DNA of 64,000 bases, taken from Acridotheres tristis. Lineage: Eukaryota > Chordata > Aves > Passeriformes > Sturnidae. The stretch covers positions 24,117,529 to 24,181,528 of the forward strand of contig CM072894.1 of NCBI GenBank assembly GCA_037013685.1. Direction: 5' to 3'. This document shows positions 1 through 12,500 of the stretch, piece after piece. The notes beneath the pieces were generated by a model. That model saw nothing but the letters and a program-made list of their open reading frames with translations. It had not been told where the DNA came from and made no database searches. The translations under genes and the position numbers were made by a program. Position 1 is the stretch's first letter, and every line of letters starts with the position of its first letter.

Positions 1-108
1 CCAACTTCCCTTAGTTGATCAAGACATAACTCTGAATTGTTTCCTGCTCCTTGTTATATGCCACTAATACCAGCCCACTTAGTTGTGTGGACTCTTCAAG
101 TTCTATGC

Positions 109-119
109 TAGGTTAATGA
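109..119. repeat. Direct repeat, left copy (possible target-site duplication)
   Basis: The word taggttaatga is identical to the copy at 704-714 on the other side of the LTR-like element. An 11-base identity placed exactly at both edges is unlikely by chance and supports an insertion between the copies. Confidence 0.6.
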
Positions 120-703
120 GGGAGTCAGACTGATTGGTATTCCAGATCAGGCAACCATCACTGAAGAAGATTTGTAACCCACCTCTAGACAGTCAGAAGC
201 ATTTGTTTCTGTTGTGGTGAGCCCAGAGAAACATTCCAAAGAGTTATGGGATTGTCCATGTTAATATCTAATTTTCTAGTCAATTATCACCACCCCCATA
301 TCCAGAATGTTCTCCCTTCCTTGTGGTCCCATTGGCCCTCAGTTGGTGCAATATTCCACCCCACCTACCCCATTGGACCCTGCTTCCCCTTATCCCACCT
401 CTGCCCCACTTTCTCCTGTACCCATTGGACCCTACCTCAACTCCACCTCCTCTCCTACCCCATATTTAAACCCTGGACCTCCCTTAATCCTTGTCTTTGA
501 CCACTGTCTCCTAAAGACATCTCATCCCCTTGGTTACTGTAATCAGATTTTTGGGACCCATCCCACTTTTACTTTCACTGTTATTAAAGTGTTTTATATT
601 ACTAAGCCGTGGTCATTGCACTGCTCTTCTTTTATTTTGCCACTTATACCCTGAATATCTGAGAAGTCTAAATAGGATTGTCAGGGACTACCCTCGACCC
701 CAA
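117..703 (+). mobile_element. Probable solo LTR of an avian endogenous retrovirus
   Basis: The segment has the layout of an LTR read on the + strand. A C-rich U3-like part (about 290-460) holds three near-copies of a CCATTGG-containing word (an inverted CCAAT box). A TATA-like catatttaaa follows at 461-470, and an ATTAAA polyadenylation signal lies at 583-588, about 120 bases downstream, as expected for an R region. The tail gives a U5-like stretch ending in CCCCAA. The 11-base word taggttaatga occurs at 109-119 and again at 704-714, exactly flanking the segment. If the element begins at the TG at 117, the target duplication would be taggttaa (8 bases, longer than the 4-6 usual for retroviruses), so the exact ends are uncertain. 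No gag, pol or env sequence is attached, so it looks like a recombined solo LTR. The family name is not recognised. Confidence 0.6.
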
Positions 704-714
704 TAGGTTAATGA
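704..714. repeat. Direct repeat, right copy (possible target-site duplication)
   Basis: Right-hand partner of the repeat at 109-119. The last three bases (tga) could belong to the element end rather than to the duplicated target. Confidence 0.6.
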
Positions 715-719
715 CACTC

Positions 720-3700
720 ATTTCTCTGTTTAGTTTTGTACGATTTATATATTTCTAAGTGATGCTGGCTTTTGAACAAGAAAAGGCTTTATGTGAGGTC
801 TTTTGTTTTAATTTTAATTTCCCTTTGGTAAATGCAGTACATAGAAAAGTTCTCTGGAAAAGGTGAAAATGTAACTCCAAATCCTTCTATAAACTCAAGA
901 GTGGCACCATGGCTGATACCTGGGATGCCTTTTTCTCTATCTGTATATATGATTCAAGGACAAAACACTATCAGCAGTTTTCTCCTTGCTCATGTCCAGT
1001 CTCTAATATCAGTTTGCAACAAACTGAGGAGAGCTGAGATTCAAAAGATCCACTTCTTCTCAAACCTGGGAGGTGCTTTTTCTAGAAAGTAAGAACGCTT
1101 TTCTCTCCCCCAGAGATCCTTCCCACATTTTCTTCCATCTATATACTGGTGGAAAGATTGAACACATCTTCTGTAATTTAAAAACTCTTTTTAGGACTAT
1201 GTCTATTCAAAACCCATGTACTCAGAAGAGATTAATTGCCTCAAGGTCAAAATGCTCCGTATTTCTTTACACACCAAATACATGCTGCATGCCAAAAATG
1301 CAGGCTCCTCTACAGCAATCAAATACTTGAAGGTGTGAATTCCAAAGTACTTCCCAAGCCACACAGCTTGCTGCCAAACATTAATTCCAGATCAAATTAT
1401 TATCCCCTTAATTAAAAAAAAGGTTTATGAGTAACTCTCTGCTCGTACCTGGCATTCTCAGGTGCCTCTCAGATTCAGATAACAAGCAGGTGCCTTATCT
1501 CTAGTACTTGCCATCACAGTGCTTTTTGATAATGGATTACAGTATCGTCACTTTGCAGGAGAGTTTTAATTTTCATCATTCTAAGTTTGCAACAGAATGC
1601 AGGACTCATTTTGAGCTGTGGTATGGCTGGCACTGATCTGCTAAGCTGGCAGTGCTGTGCCCTTCAGCAACCAGCTGACACCGTGATGTGGCTTCTCTCG
1701 CCACAGTTCCCATTTTACTACAAAAACCAGGGCCTGACCACTCCTTTGTGTGTCTCCTTTCGACCACAGACCAGGTTTGCTGTCCTCCCAGACAGCCTTT
1801 TGCTGCATCAGTCGGAGTGCCAGAACATTGCAGCTACCACCCACGACCAGAGGGTCAAGGTCTGCTCCTCGATCAGTTTTGGAACAATGTTGATGGAGAG
1901 CATAGAGATACCCTTAACCCCTGTTTCACTGTCTCTGAAATCCCACTTTGTCCAAAAATAGCTATGTGATTCATGGCAATGCTACAGTATTCCTGGGCAG
2001 GTGTGAAAGTATTGGCATTGTTTGAAGTTCAAGCCGTGTCGTCCTTCCTGAAATATGACTGAGGAACATGCAAGGAGTGTGTGATGGAATGAGACCATCT
2101 TCCCTGAGCAGGAGTGAAACAGCAGCTGCTGTCCAGAAGGGAATCCAAGCTTGGCCAGGAACCTCAGCATGGCCTCTCTAAACTCAAGTCTGTGTGAGAA
2201 ATACAATGCATTACTGTAGGACTGAATCTGCACTTTCTGAGGCAAAAAAGGCATCCAGCTTACTGAAGGAATTTTTAGCTCAGCAATGGCTTTGGCCTTC
2301 TGGCACCTTCTTTATTCAGCTCTTCTTCACACGCAGAGTGCTCAGAGGTCTGTGTTTCAGTAGCTGCTGTTGCACCTGTTTGGATTGTTTCCCTTTGTTT
2401 CAAGGACATCTTTTGTGCTTTCTGCTGCTAAATTGTCCTTGCAAAACTTCCTCTCCCTGTTATACTGGCCCTTGTCCAGCTACAGTCTGGTTCTGAAAGT
2501 GTTTAAACGTTATTTACTGCCACTGGTTACCATGACACACAGAAATCAAAAGATTGTGGGGAAACATGTTTTTCATAAAATTTCTGGCCATCAGAATGAG
2601 TTGAATAAATCAAGAATAGAACACACAAATCAAATTGTCTGTTGTTGGAAAGTATGTTTCTAAAAGCCAGAATGATGAGGAAGAAATGCTTTTGTGTCAT
2701 GACCTGAAATTCATCAAATTCCAGTTTTGCTCATAAACTTACAGATAAGGAATTTTTGCAATAGAATGACAATTGCTACCTGTCTCATTCTCATCAATCA
2801 CATCCTGCTGAGAAGGCAGCAGCCTGTGAAAGTCCCAGAAATATCCCTGATTTTAAATACTGCAAGCAGATCTCTGGCTTTGTGCTTCACAGGTGGCACA
2901 CCAGTACAACTGACTTGTATGTTAACATGGCAAATGGTGACTTATTCCTGCTAAATTTGTCGGTAAATTTGTCAAACTACCTCCTCCAGTTACAATTTTC
3001 CAATAAAACTTGATTTTTATGATTTTCAGTAGTTTTCCCCCCTAGTTTTAACCTATCCTCTTCCATTTTGGCTGAGGAACACTTGTTTGAAGTGGGCAGG
3101 ACCAGCAGAGAAAATCTTTGCTTGAGGATCAGTACTCTCCTATTCTAACCATGCACTTTTCTGACAGTCATAATGATTTCTTTTGCTCTGTAAATTGGAA
3201 ATGTGAACCGTTAAGAGCCATAAATCACTTCCTGCTCCAAAATTCTGACACTGGCTTTAAAATAAAATTTTTTTAAATTCACATTTTCTTTTATATCTGA
3301 GCTTCATTCAAGTAGATCTTTCCGGTTCTTTACAATGCCAAGGACTAAATGTGCTTTGTAAAGTGAGGTTTTGGCATGATTTGGTGACACCAGAAAATAG
3401 GTCTTTAAGGAAAACACATGTTATGACAGTCCTTATAAAGATGCAAGACTCATCAGCGAGCTACTTTAGAAGCCTAACCATGTTAAGACATTCCAACTGA
3501 CAAGCTGTTCAATTTGTATGGTGGTGGGAAAAGGCATATTCATCCCCCAAATACTTTCTCCCATTCAGCATAGAAAGCTCAGAGTTTAGATCTTGCTCCT
3601 TGCAGGAAACAATACTTTTAAGTGATTCTGTGGCTACTTTAGTTCCAGACTAAAGCTGGTAGTGTTGAGTAGAGAATGAAAAGCCCGAGATTACAACTCA

Positions 3701-6700
3701 CATTGCCATGATTCCCATGCAGCTGTGGGTGATCCTGCATTTTGGAGTTTGTCAGGCTGAGTGAATATATAGATATCTATGTGTGATAAGCAGCTGTGAC
3801 AACACAGGTTTCAAAGCCACTCGACAGCAGTCAGGCAGCACTGCTCCTGCTCTTGTCTTTCAAGATTTTCCTGCCCACAAGCTTGTGCTTCTGATTCTCA
3901 ATAACCTCAGCATCTCTTATCATGATGCTCCATTGCTGACTGCTAGGTTACAATCTCAGACAAAGCCTTGGCTGCTAAATTACACTCAAGTAGGTCTTTA
4001 AGTGCTTTCTTCGGCAACCCGTTCTCTCTCCTGATGTGCCCATTTGTTGCATAAGAAGAGTTTGAAATTCATTCAATCCATATGAATGAAGTGTTGAACT
4101 CCTTAAGGCAATCATTTCCATCTCAGGGCTTTCCTAGGCATGCAGACTAGGAAACACACAGGAAGACTTCATCTTGAATCAGCTCACCTAATCACTTTAT
4201 GAAAAGCTGCTGCTTAATGGGACTTTCCAGATGAGGAACAACTCAACCTTATCTCAGTGTATCCAGGGACCTGCTTTGCAGAACCACCCCAAATACTCAC
4301 TGAGTTGTTGCAGGCAGTGGTGTGTAAGCAGTCTCTGCCTGTAGGCAGAAATGTGTCTTTAGAATTTGGCTATTAAATGTTTCATGTTTTTGTCTTAAAC
4401 ATTGGTAGTATCTATCCATGCATGTCCAGTAAGTAAGGGAGATGTTCAAACTGAATGATAGTTCATGAATCCAGTTCAGGATTCAGGCCAGATAGAAATG
4501 GAATTCAGAGGAGGGTTTTACCTCAGTATTGATTATTCTTTCCTTCTTCCATACATTTGAAAGAAAACTTTGGTTATAACAAGATGAATGAAATGCAGTT
4601 TACTCAGTAAGACAGATTATAGTAAATTTTTCTCTATTTTTTTTTGCTTGTATCAATTGACCTAGCACAACATACCTTATTTTTAAAAGATGCAATTTAA
4701 AAATAAGAACGCGTTTTTATATTAAGAAATTAGGTGAGGTTCTCACCTCACCTCCACTCAAGATGATACTGACTTTTGCTGACTGGGTTCAGTAAAAGAC
4801 TATAAACTTCTGAAAGCACTGAGGAGTATATGGAGTCTACCAGGCAGTTTTTGCAGTTGTTAAAAACCTTTTCTACAACTACACTGAAATTTTAAATTTT
4901 TAAAATATTCTTTATATAAAAATGTATTTATCATAACTATTCCTTTCTCAGGGGCTCTTTTGTTCCTTGTATGCTCTTCTGCAGTCATTGTTCCTCTTGA
5001 CTGGAAAAGCAGGTCCTAGTGTGTCCCTATTTTCACCACCGACTTTTCTTATCACACACTTAGTATAGAAAAACTAATGAAATCTTAACACCTCCATTGT
5101 TTATGCAACTGTGGTATGTCCTCCTTGCCCTTTGGTTTATATTTGTGCCTTGCCAACACACTGCATTCATGAGAAAATCATTAATCTATTAACCTTAGCA
5201 CACTGATTTAATTTACAAGCTGTAGTTAGAACTGGTTCACTGCAGCTGTATCTGTGAAAAGGAGTCAAACCAACTTCTGAAAACTTCATGTTAGAAATAT
5301 GTTAATTGCTCAAGCTGCTCTCTGGCCCGTTACAATATCAGATGCATCACACTGAGGCCATTCTGAATGAAAAAAAGTCATTACCTATTTTAATATTTGC
5401 CAGTAAATGTGCAGTGCCCTGCCAGAGCTGGCATCACTTGTCTCGAAGGGTCATCAGCCTGAACCCATCAATTTGACATATTCGGCTGAAAAAGACATCA
5501 CCATCTCCCAGTAGACTATGAAACACATTAAGGCTGTTCTTTCAAAATTAAGGAACAGTTTCTCATCTGTCAATCTGGAAAAGAGACAGAATAATTTGGC
5601 TGCCACTTGTATACTAAATTATTATAAGGAAAATAATGGTGTCATGTAACAACAACAATCACATGATCTTTTGGGCAAATAAATAGACTGTTGAAAACGT
5701 AAGTTAAATCATGCAGGTCAAAAATACCTACAAAATTAAACTGCTCTGGGCCCAATTATCTTGTTATCCCAGCTAACAAGTAGTTTGTCATAAATTCTAA
5801 ACAGACAAAGTATAGTTTCATTCAAATAAAGGTCTGATCAAGATTTTTGACACTTCGTAATATAGAAAGGATAAAAATAAATAATCAAATTAGTTTAATT
5901 AGGATTGTCACAGAATTTTAATCTCATTTGATCTAGCATACAGTGTTAGCAAAATAGTTTTTCCACCATTCTAGAATGTTATTAAGTAAATAAGAGAAAA
6001 TATGTTTTACAATGTTTGTGGAAGTAATGGCTTCACTCACACAGTTTCTCCTTCTTTTGTGAAGCTGAATTGCCATTGGGCCTTGGGGAAAATGAGAGCT
6101 GGAGAGATACACTAAAAATCATCTCGTCAAAAAGTAATCATATGATATCCTTTAATGATAAGAGGGAAAATAAGAAAATATTAATGAAATTTGGGAAAAT
6201 ATTTTAGTTTAAAAATAATGAGGATCTTTTAAAAGAGAACAGATACTCCATATTTTGAAATAAAAACCATCAAATTTAAAAAGAGAAAAAAATTTTGGTT
6301 TAAAGGATTAACTAAAAAACACACTGATTTTTTAAAACTAACTTTTCCATTTATCCCCCCAAAGAACTGAAAAATAACTGACAGTGCCCGCAAATTCTCC
6401 TTTCAGTTTGAACAGTTTGAACCACATACTGTTTTCTGTTTGGTTGTTTCTTTAATTTTTTTTTGTTTGTTTTTTTGGGGGTTTTGTTTGGTTGGTTTTT
6501 TGTTTTTAGTTTGAAGTTACTGAGGACTTTAACTTCATTGCTCAGGGTTGCTGAAAACCCACCACCAATTTTGATGGCAATTTAGTCCATCTGGTTAGAA
6601 CCTTAAAATGGCAATTTCCCCTTAGAACTACTATAAATGTTGCAGTGACCAGTTTTTGCTGTGCTTCTATGGGAAAGCTGCTCAGTTTCTGAAGATCAAA

Positions 6701-9530
6701 TGTTGCCTTCACATACAAAGGTGCGTGAAGTGTGAGAACCTGGAAGAAGGTTAATCTATTATTTATTAAAAATATGCTGAGTCTATTAAAAAAAATGCTG
6801 CATGTGGCTATTTGGAAGTTGTGTCCTGTCTTGTCTGTTTCATCTGCAAAATTTCCTTACTTTTCCATGGAAATGGGTTAATGTAACCAGGCCATCATTT
6901 ACATTTTTCCTCTATAGCTGTCAAAGCCAGCTCTTATGCAACATCTTCCTGGGGAAGATAAATTGATCTGGAATTGTTTCATTGAGGAAGGAGTGACAAA
7001 TGGAGTATGAATCAATCTGGCACCTACAGTCCACGAGCAGGACATTTTCCTGCCTTTGCCTCCCCTCCTCCCATCTTTTCCCTCTTCATCAGAGCAGAGT
7101 ACTCCTTTTGAAGGCTTTATAATTGGGGAGGTTTTGAAAGAAACACTAAATATCCAGTGAATCTGATGATTCTTGATAATTTCTGTCTGATTTTCCTCCA
7201 AAGTCAACAATTTAAAGTTCTATTCATTTTTTGTTGGATCAAAATGGGAACAAACCAGCCATTTGCTCCTTCACTGAGGTCAAAGCTGAACAGACAGGAG
7301 TTGCTGCCTTAACTGATTAATCATTGCAAATGCTGCAGATGATCATAGGTAATCAAAGCACCTGACCATGGAAATAGTGAAAGCTCATCTCACGACCTGT
7401 AATTGATATTTTTCCTATAATTCTTAAGAAACAGTTCATGAAAATAGCATACCCCACTGATCTAAACTTTTCATGTTAAAAATATAACCATAAAAATTTG
7501 AGTCAGAACCTTGTAGTGAAAAGTCAGAGGCCAAGAGATCTTGGAGTAGGTGATTATTCCTTCCCAATCCCTTGACTAAGTGGTTACATGAAGCAGTAAG
7601 ACAACTTAACTGCTAAACTGCTTGTAATTATTTACCAAGACAAGCTTTTAATTTGTACCTAACAGCTCTACCAGCCTCAGACCTGACTCTCAAGAGTCAT
7701 AAGAGGATAAGGTGATCTCTGTTTTAAAACGTTGTTGTGCTTGATCTTATGACCAAAATAACTTCTAAAGATTAGGTTTTTGTTTCCATTTGAAACATAC
7801 CCTCTTTTATGGCACTAAGCATTTATGGATTTGGCACTAAGACAAACATTAGTTAAAATTAGTCCCCTTAACTGAGACAGTCAGAACTACTTAGAATTTG
7901 AAACATTTTCATCAAATAAATTCAACAGCCTTTTTACACTGATTTTTTCTGTTCCTGCTATCTGCCTGACTGTCCTTTTATCCTTCACAAATTTTGACTC
8001 CATTGTTCAACTCCAACTGTTTTTAAAGGAAAAGCAGGCAAAGATAAGGACTGTTTCAATTTTCATGAGAACTGCAGACTGGAGAGAAAAGGGAGATCAG
8101 AGCAGCCCAGCACTAAAGGAAAGGCAGCGAGGACTCAGCATTTTTGAGCTCTGTTTAGCAGCACTCAGCTGTCCAGTAACCAGGAGCTTTCCAGCCATCA
8201 GGTACACGGATCCACAGGGAGGGAGCCTCTGTATACTGGGAGGGAGATTTAAAGGACAGAGACAGAGATCCAAAAGCAAGAATGTTTCACTGACTGTGTT
8301 GCTGGCAGAAAACTCATTTTAATGAACACAGACATGCTGAGATAGAAACATGGCCATTATTCTATTGAGCCTGATTAATGTCTATTTCTCATTGATTTGA
8401 AAAGCTTGACCTTGTGCTCAAACTAGAGATGATATGATCAAACTACACATAATGTCACCTATAAACCACCCGGAAACAGGTGAAAGACTGATAATATTGT
8501 AAGAGTTCAAAGAATGTAGCACCAGGCTACTATCCTTAGAAAAGTATAGTAATTTTCCCAACATGGTCAGATTTCTTCATTTATGCTCATGCCCACTGTC
8601 AATATTTTGTAGCAAAGCAGTCCAACAGGTCATAATTCTTGGAAATGGGAATTCCCTGTGCTCTGTCCCCTGGCTTATTTGATATGAATTGTATTCAGTT
8701 CCATCCAGCTCATACACCAGTGCTTGCCTAAGGCACTGTCTACTGTGCATTGCAAGTGGAAATGTCAGGATGTTTAGCATATGCTCTTCAGGGACACAGA
8801 GATCTTTCCTGAAGCACAGACAAGATTAATATTATTAATGGAGATATCTGTAGTGGAAACAATCTTCCAAATGCTTTGAATATTGAGCACATTAAACAAA
8901 GAAAATAAAACATATTGAAACACCTTAGAAACTTGCAAGGCAAATAGTAGCTCAGGGCAACAACATTTCTTATTTCCCAAGGTTTCTTCAGTGAATATGC
9001 AGATTTCTTTTGTGCATTTGCTCTAAAAACAAAGGCCACGTTATTATCTGAAAAGCATTTATCTATCAGTTCAAGCTGTCTGAACAGAGCTGAGGAATTT
9101 TAGCAAAACTTCTTTACCATCTATCATTCATCTCAGCAATTCTTGACAGATTGAGCAATAACTTAGAAAAAAAAGGAAAAAGAATCGTTTGTGTGCTATT
9201 TTTGGACAGCTGTCTGGCATTATTTGAAAAATAGCATATTAAACATATTAACAGAGCTAAGCATGAAAAGACCTGCAGTGAAGCCATATACTGAATGTTT
9301 TCAGTGCAGGATTATATTGTTGTGAAATTCATTAACAGTTTATTGCTAATGTTCCTCTCTCCTAATGCAATGTGAATGTCAAAGACCATGTAGGTGGGAG
9401 GCTAATAACCAGCCTGACGAGATGTTTGACTGCTGGAGTCTGTGTGAGCTCAGCTGTCTCCACAGGTGCTGCACGAGGATACTAACAGGCATTTGGCTGA
9501 GCTGATAGCTGTGTGTCTCTTCCAAGTAGC
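720..9530. other. Non-coding stretch, no gene or CR1 seen
   Basis: About 8.8 kb of AT-rich DNA. Open frames here are short (at most about 124 codons, near 1.6-2.0 kb) and overlap on both strands without recognisable domains or good paired splice sites. The part from about 4.6 to 6.4 kb is particularly A/T-rich with many TAAT words. A small inverted repeat (GGTGAG, 3-base loop, CTCACC) lies at 4733-4747. No tRNA-, rRNA- or snRNA-like sequence was noticed. Confidence 0.7.
6431..6509. repeat. T/G-rich low-complexity tract
   Basis: The + strand is almost entirely T with scattered G (repeated gttt and ggtt words, including a run of five G). It could be an old retroposon tail or simple drift; no adjoining element is recognisable. 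Confidence 0.75.
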
Positions 9531-9532
9531 CC

Positions 9533-9563
9533 TATTCTGTTCTATTCTGTTCTGTTCTGTTCT
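9533..9563. repeat. Pentanucleotide microsatellite (TTCTG/TTCTA)
   Basis: About six tandem units of ttctg, two of them reading ttcta, in a short pure tract. Confidence 0.9.
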
Positions 9564-9564
9564 G

Positions 9565-12500
9565 ACACGCCTTCTTGCAAGGAGATCTATTCAGCCTCCA
9601 CACAGTGTGGTGAATCCTGGAGTATGGTGTGGGAATTTCCTTCCCATCAACCAATAAGCAAACTTAGAATAGCTTAAAGCAGCTTAGATTTCTAGAGTCT
9701 GTAATTAGGGAAAATAAATCCCAACTATTATTGTTAACACTGCTTTACCATCCCTTTCCAAAGCTTGTGCTGAGGGCTTAACCTTGCTATGAGGTAGTGA
9801 GACCCATTTTTTTTGCAGAACTTTCAACATGCCCTGGTCAGAAGGGCTTGATATCTCCTGTAGGTGCTTAAATGGGGTCTTACCCTCTGTGTTTTGCCTG
9901 TTAAGTTGGAATCAGGTTTATGGAAGGAAACTAATCATGCCAAAACTTGATGCTGCTACATTCTTAAATAGAAAATAACTTCATTTAGTTTAATCTCCTA
10001 ATAAGGAGTTCTTTTGTGTTACTGTTCACTTGAATGGCTCTCTGTAGACAGTGTTGACTTTCATGCAACCTGGAAAATTATAATCATTTCCAAGGCTCTT
10101 TTTTCTCTTTCAAATCTGGTTGAGACTGGTCAGTGGACCCAAAAGTTCTTGATGAGAACTGGCAGATGGATGAACAGATGATTAGGCAGAAAGATAGACA
10201 GCAGGAACACATAAGACTCATTTCATTAGGAAACTGGACTGGAAACAGAAGTAGCAGTGGGTACTTGGATAATATTCATATTCTGGTCACCAATTTCAAA
10301 AATGCCATGTTTTTGAAACCATTTCAAAGCTTGTAGATGACATCCTTAGTGGTTTAAACAGCAAAGGAAAGAACAAAGGAACATTGCTGAGGTTTTTCCA
10401 GCTCCTCTTTTTGGTCAGAATGCTACATTTTTATAGTTTGGATTGTATTTTAAACCTTTAAAGCCAGATTCAGCTTGGACAGCCCTGGAAGTTTCAATGG
10501 AGGATTAATGTGTGTCATTAAGCAAAGAAATATGGTCTAGTAGTTTTCAATAGCAACAAATGCTTGCTATGGTACTTCTCTGATCAACATATTTTTCACT
10601 TACTGTAAAGGCTTTGGGCTGCTCCTAAGTGTATGAAATATCCATGCAGGAAAGCTGACAGTGAATTGTGATTTGAGCTGGCTGCTACATTCCTGCAGCA
10701 AAGGACATTCTTGTTCCTAAACATTTTCCTTCCAGGCAGAAAACCTGCTCACCAAAAGGAAAGTCCCTTCCCCATTTAATATTTATTTATTTATTTATTC
10801 ATAATTACTCTTTACTTAGAGGGCTATTTGTTTATTGGCAAATTGATCCAAGGCAATCTAGTCTGATTGTCAGTTGATCCATTAACAGGGAGAGGTTTGT
10901 GAGGTGCAGACAGAGAGGGCAAAAAGCAGGAATGCTCTTTTAAGTGGTTGACATACATTGTAAATCTACATGCAGGAAAAACAAGTTCCCCAGAAGAAAA
11001 GCTTAAAAAGAAAAGCAGCTGGTTAAACCAGAAGACTTCTTTTTTAGAGTGCAGAGCAGAGAACTCCAGACATTCAGAGTTCAGTGACTCCTTTGAAATA
11101 TAGTAGCTCTAGAAGGCCATGGAAAAAGTTGGGCTTGGTATTTCCTATGTAAGATTATATTGGAATGCACTGAGAAGTTGCACCTCTCTCAGCTGTCAAA
11201 TCGAGACCCTAGGGCAGAGCTGTTAGCCTGTGCCATCCTTCCTTCAGGGGCGCTGCTCCTCCACAGCTGCATCAGCAGTGATGGGGCTCTGTGGCCAAGC
11301 AGCAGCAGCAGTCACTGCTGGCCCAAAGCAGGGCACTTTCCCAACACACAAGGTGAAACACCAAGTGGTTCACATACAAGGTGGGATTTGAAAGAGCTCT
11401 CACTGCTAAACTGCTTCTGTTTCATTTGAAATCGGTTCTCTCACACATTCCACCTGCTCAGCTGGGCTGATGGTGAAAATTTTGAAAACTCCGTTTTATG
11501 GGTATGAGAAACATGATAGAATCAAGCCAGAAACATAATATATGGCCTCTGTCTACCTTCTCTGCTTTCCAACTTCCCAGTTTAATTCACCAGTTGATGC
11601 TGCCTAGCAGGTTGTGAAACTCTGCCTTCTCAAGCAGTCATGAGACAGCCTGCAAATTTCTCAAAGCGCTTTCATAATATATCAAAACTATTTACCACTG
11701 CCTCCAGAGAAGTATGCTTTGAAACAGTCTCATAAGGTCAAGTTATCCCACTGAAACACCTATTAGTATAAAGAGAAGGGGGAAAAAAAAGAAAGAAAAA
11801 TGAACAAGCCAACAGCAGTAGCACAGCCCTGGAAAATATGAAGTCATAAGCAGAGTTCAGCCAGAACAGACTCCCATTAAATTTTGTTTGAGAGCCAAGT
11901 TCCACCCTGAGATATGTTTGAGCTGCAGTTTATTTCAGGGGGAGCTGTGCTGTACTCCATGCCATGGCAAAGCTTCGACACAAGTATGTATCTGTTACAG
12001 GAGAGGAGTAAAGCCCACTTCCTTTTTGCATTTTTTTGGTTCTGTCTGTATAGGTGAAATAGAAAACTTTAAGAAGTGGGTAAAACAGGCCACAGGCCTC
12101 AGCTTTACATGGCCTCTCTGTCAAGTGTAATTCCTTTTTCCACAACACCTGAATGTCTGTCTTTCTAAATCCACTAGGCTCCTTTCACGAGATGTGGTAG
12201 CCTTTCCCTGTTCCCCTGCTACACCACAAGTGTTAAACGTACAGGCAGGAGCTCTAAGGATTGTTGTTCTAGCTTCTTTGCTCTTGAGAGTCCCTTTAGG
12301 AGACAGTCAGCAAGAAGTGCTCCCTAGGAGATGCACATGCCTTATAAAGAAGGGTCATACACGGCAGTCTGGCTTTAACTTTAACATCTTACACTGGATA
12401 TTTTTGCCTGAGAGGTTGGTTTAATAAGGGGGGAAGAAGGGGTGGCAGAGATATTCCCTACCCTGGCATTCCAGGACAGGGGCTAGGCTTTCCAGCACCT

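Noticed and set aside
9440..9540. Acceptor-like ctgtctccacag followed by an open frame
   Set aside because: The only donor nearby is weak and the frame runs into a pentanucleotide microsatellite.
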